DNA from: Marinactinospora thermotolerans DSM 45154 | GTDB taxonomy: Bacteria; Actinomycetota; Actinomycetes; Streptosporangiales; Streptosporangiaceae | Length of the DNA stretch: 64,000 nt | Assembly: GCF_900167435.1 (NCBI RefSeq) | Contig: NZ_FUWS01000010.1 | Location: 213,455-277,454, forward strand | Direction: 5' to 3' | Shown here: piece after piece, positions 62,333-64,000 of the stretch | Layout: the number at the start of each line of letters is the position of its first letter | How positions within the stretch are numbered: position 1 is the first letter of the stretch | The notes under the pieces: generated by a model | What the model saw: only the letters and a program-made list of their open reading frames with translations | Database searches by the model: none | Told to the model about the DNA's origin: nothing | Made by a program: the position numbers and the translations under genes

Positions 62333-64000
62333 ATGGCGATGATGATGGGTGGCCGGCCCGGGTTCCGGTCACTGGTCAACGACGGTTCCGCCAAGGGCGC
62401 CCGCCTGTCCCCCGGGCTCCTGCGACGTGTGGCCGGATACGCGCGCCCCCACTGGCGTTCGATCCTGTTCTTCCTCCTGGTCACCTCGCTGAGCGCGGGG
62501 ATCGTGGTGGCCAACCCCCTCCTGCTCAAGGCGATCATCGACCAGGGCGTCGCCGCGGGCGACACCTCACTGGTCGCCTGGCTCGCCCTCGCGGTGGGGC
62601 TCTTGGCCCTCGCGGAGGCCGGGCTCGGGCTGACCGGCCGATGGCTGTCGGCGCGGATCGGCGAGGGCGTCATCTACCTGCTGCGCACCCAGGTGTTCGC
62701 CCACGTGCAGCGCATGCCCCTGGCGTTCTTCACCCGCACCCAGACGGGTTCGCTGATCAGCCGGCTCAACACCGACGTGGTGGGCGCGCAACGGGCGATC
62801 ACCTCGGTCCTGCAGTCGGTGGTGTCCAACCTGATCAGCACCGTCGCGGTGATCGTGACGATGATCGCGCTGTCGTGGCAGATCACCCTGGTGGCGCTGC
62901 TCCTCGTCCCCCTGTTCGTGCTGCCGGCCAAGCTCATCGGCCGGCGACTGGCCACGGTCGCCAACGACGGGATGCGGCTCAACGCCGAGATGAGCTCCCT
63001 GATGACCGAGCGGTTCAACGTGGGCGGCGCGATGCTGGTCAAGCTCTACGGGCGCCCGGAGGAGGAGAACGCGGGGTTCGCCCATCGGGCCGCCCAGGTC
63101 CGTGACATCGGTGTGCGCCAGACGGTGTTGAGCGCCCTGCTGTTCACCCTCATCGGCCTGATCACGGCGTTGGCGACGGCGACGGTCTACGGTGTCGGCG
63201 GCACGCTCGTCATCACCAACGCGTTCGACCTGGGCACGCTGGTCGCGTTGACCACCCTGCTGACCCGCCTGTACGGGCCGTTGACGGCGCTGTCCAACGT
63301 CCACGTCGAGGTGCTGACCGCGCTGGTCAGCTTCGACCGGGTGTTCGAGGTCCTGGACCTGCGTCCCATGATCGAGGAACGCGAGGACGCCGTCGCGCTG
63401 CCGGAGGAGGGGTTGTCGGTCGAGTTCGACCACGTCTCCTTCCGCTACCCCTCGGCCGCGGAGGCCTCGCTGGAGTCCCTGGAGCTGTCCCCCACGACCG
63501 AGACGGCCGATGAGACCCAGGTGCTCAGTGACGTGTCGTTCTCGGCGGCGCCGGGGGAGATGGTGGCGTTGGTGGGGCCGTCGGGGGCGGGGAAGACCAC
63601 GTTGACGCATCTGGTGACCCGGTTGTACGACCCGGTGGAGGGTGTGGTGCGCGTGGGCGGGGTGGACCTGCGTGAGGTGCGGGGCGCGTCGTTGCGTGAG
63701 CGGGTGGGCGTGGTCACCCAGGACGCCCACCTGTTCCATGACACGATCGGCGCGAACCTGCGCTATGCCCGGCCCGAGGCGGGGGATGAGGAGTTGCGCG
63801 CGGCGTTGCGGGCGGCGCGGTTGGGGCATCTGCTGGATGCGTTGCCCGATGGGTTGGACACGGTCGTGGGGGATCGCGGGTACCGGTTGTCGGGTGGGGA
63901 GAAGCAGCGTCTGGCGATCGCGCGGTTGTTGCTCAAGGCGCCTTCGGTGGTGGTGTTGGACGAGGCGACCGCGCATTTGGACGCCGAGTCCGAGGCCGCG
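62333..64000 (+). CDS. ABC exporter half-transporter, 3' end beyond window
   Basis: 556 residues visible, no stop before the window edge. An N-terminal transmembrane domain of about six helices (SILFFLLVTSLSAGIVVANP, LVAWLALAVGLLALAEAGLG, VVSNLISTVAVIVTMIALSW) is followed by an ATP-binding domain with Walker A VGPSGAGKTT, signature LSGGEKQRL and Walker B VVVLDEATAHLD. The His switch is beyond the edge. It is of the lipid/multidrug exporter type (MsbA-like). ATG 62333 lies downstream of GAGAAGGGTGG. Function as a homodimer or heterodimer cannot be decided. Confidence 0.92.
   Translation, partial: MAMMMGGRPGFRSLVNDGSAKGARLSPGLLRRVAGYARPHWRSILFFLLVTSLSAGIVVANPLLLKAIIDQGVAAGDTSLVAWLALAVGLLALAEAGLGLTGRWLSARIGEGVIYLLRTQVFAHVQRMPLAFFTRTQTGSLISRLNTDVVGAQRAITSVLQSVVSNLISTVAVIVTMIALSWQITLVALLLVPLFVLPAKLIGRRLATVANDGMRLNAEMSSLMTERFNVGGAMLVKLYGRPEEENAGFAHRAAQVRDIGVRQTVLSALLFTLIGLITALATATVYGVGGTLVITNAFDLGTLVALTTLLTRLYGPLTALSNVHVEVLTALVSFDRVFEVLDLRPMIEEREDAVALPEEGLSVEFDHVSFRYPSAAEASLESLELSPTTETADETQVLSDVSFSAAPGEMVALVGPSGAGKTTLTHLVTRLYDPVEGVVRVGGVDLREVRGASLRERVGVVTQDAHLFHDTIGANLRYARPEAGDEELRAALRAARLGHLLDALPDGLDTVVGDRGYRLSGGEKQRLAIARLLLKAPSVVVLDEATAHLDAESEAA

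Overview
This window comes from a high-GC actinobacterium. The evidence is the codon usage, frequent GTG starts with GGAGG-type ribosome binding sites, paired clpP genes with a ClgR-type operator, an RNase E with long disordered arms, mreBCD/RodA, and several actinobacterial DUF families. The overall gene set fits Streptosporangiales, possibly a Nocardiopsis-like genus, but the sequence alone does not settle the genus.

Most of the backbone (minus strand, read from right to left) is the conserved actinobacterial order: tig-clpP1-clpP2-clpX ... folC-DUF4233-ndk-mreB-mreC-mreD-mrdA-rodA-radical SAM (TIGR03960)-TIGR03936-rne-rplU-rpmA-obgE-proB-proA ... nadD-rsfS-histidine phosphatase-tRNA-Ala. 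Two accessory blocks interrupt it. The first (about 50.6-56.4 kb) lies between clpX and folC, where valS is usually found. It carries an LVIVD-repeat secreted protein divergent from a DUF305 lipoprotein, then an acidic-tailed membrane protein divergent from a two-component system and a PepSY lipoprotein. The second (about 15.3-30.4 kb) lies between proA and nadD.

The second block is the most interesting part. A tightly coupled plus-strand operon (23.25-30.37 kb) encodes a myo-inositol-1-phosphate-synthase-type cyclase, an SCO3242-type UbiA prenyltransferase, a xylose-isomerase-like TIM barrel, EboA, an EboB-type TatD hydrolase, EboE and an EboF-type phosphodiesterase. This is an actinobacterial Ebo-type cluster in which the cyclitol-forming step appears to be supplied by an inositol-phosphate-synthase homologue rather than the 3-dehydroquinate-synthase-like EboD. 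Divergent from it are an exported TIM-barrel isomerase-like protein and a large exported sugar dehydrogenase-PKD-CBM6-like protein. These are followed by a secreted beta-helical repeat protein and a ROK regulator. The divergent gap contains a perfect inverted repeat and a plausible promoter.

The left end (0-13.3 kb) holds the 3' part of murI, a TPR protein, an AI-2E-family permease, a DinG-like helicase, a tandem DUF427 protein, an Lrp/DUF2000/EamA module and a GNAT acetyltransferase. It also holds four identical tRNA-Ala(GGC) genes with partly shared, mosaic flanks, and about 1 kb of non-coding or decayed sequence at 8.1-9.1 kb. The right end holds divergent tRNA-Pro(TGG) and tRNA-Gly(TCC) genes, a nucleotidyltransferase and the start of an ABC exporter cut by the window edge. 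Strong hairpins separate many of the units.
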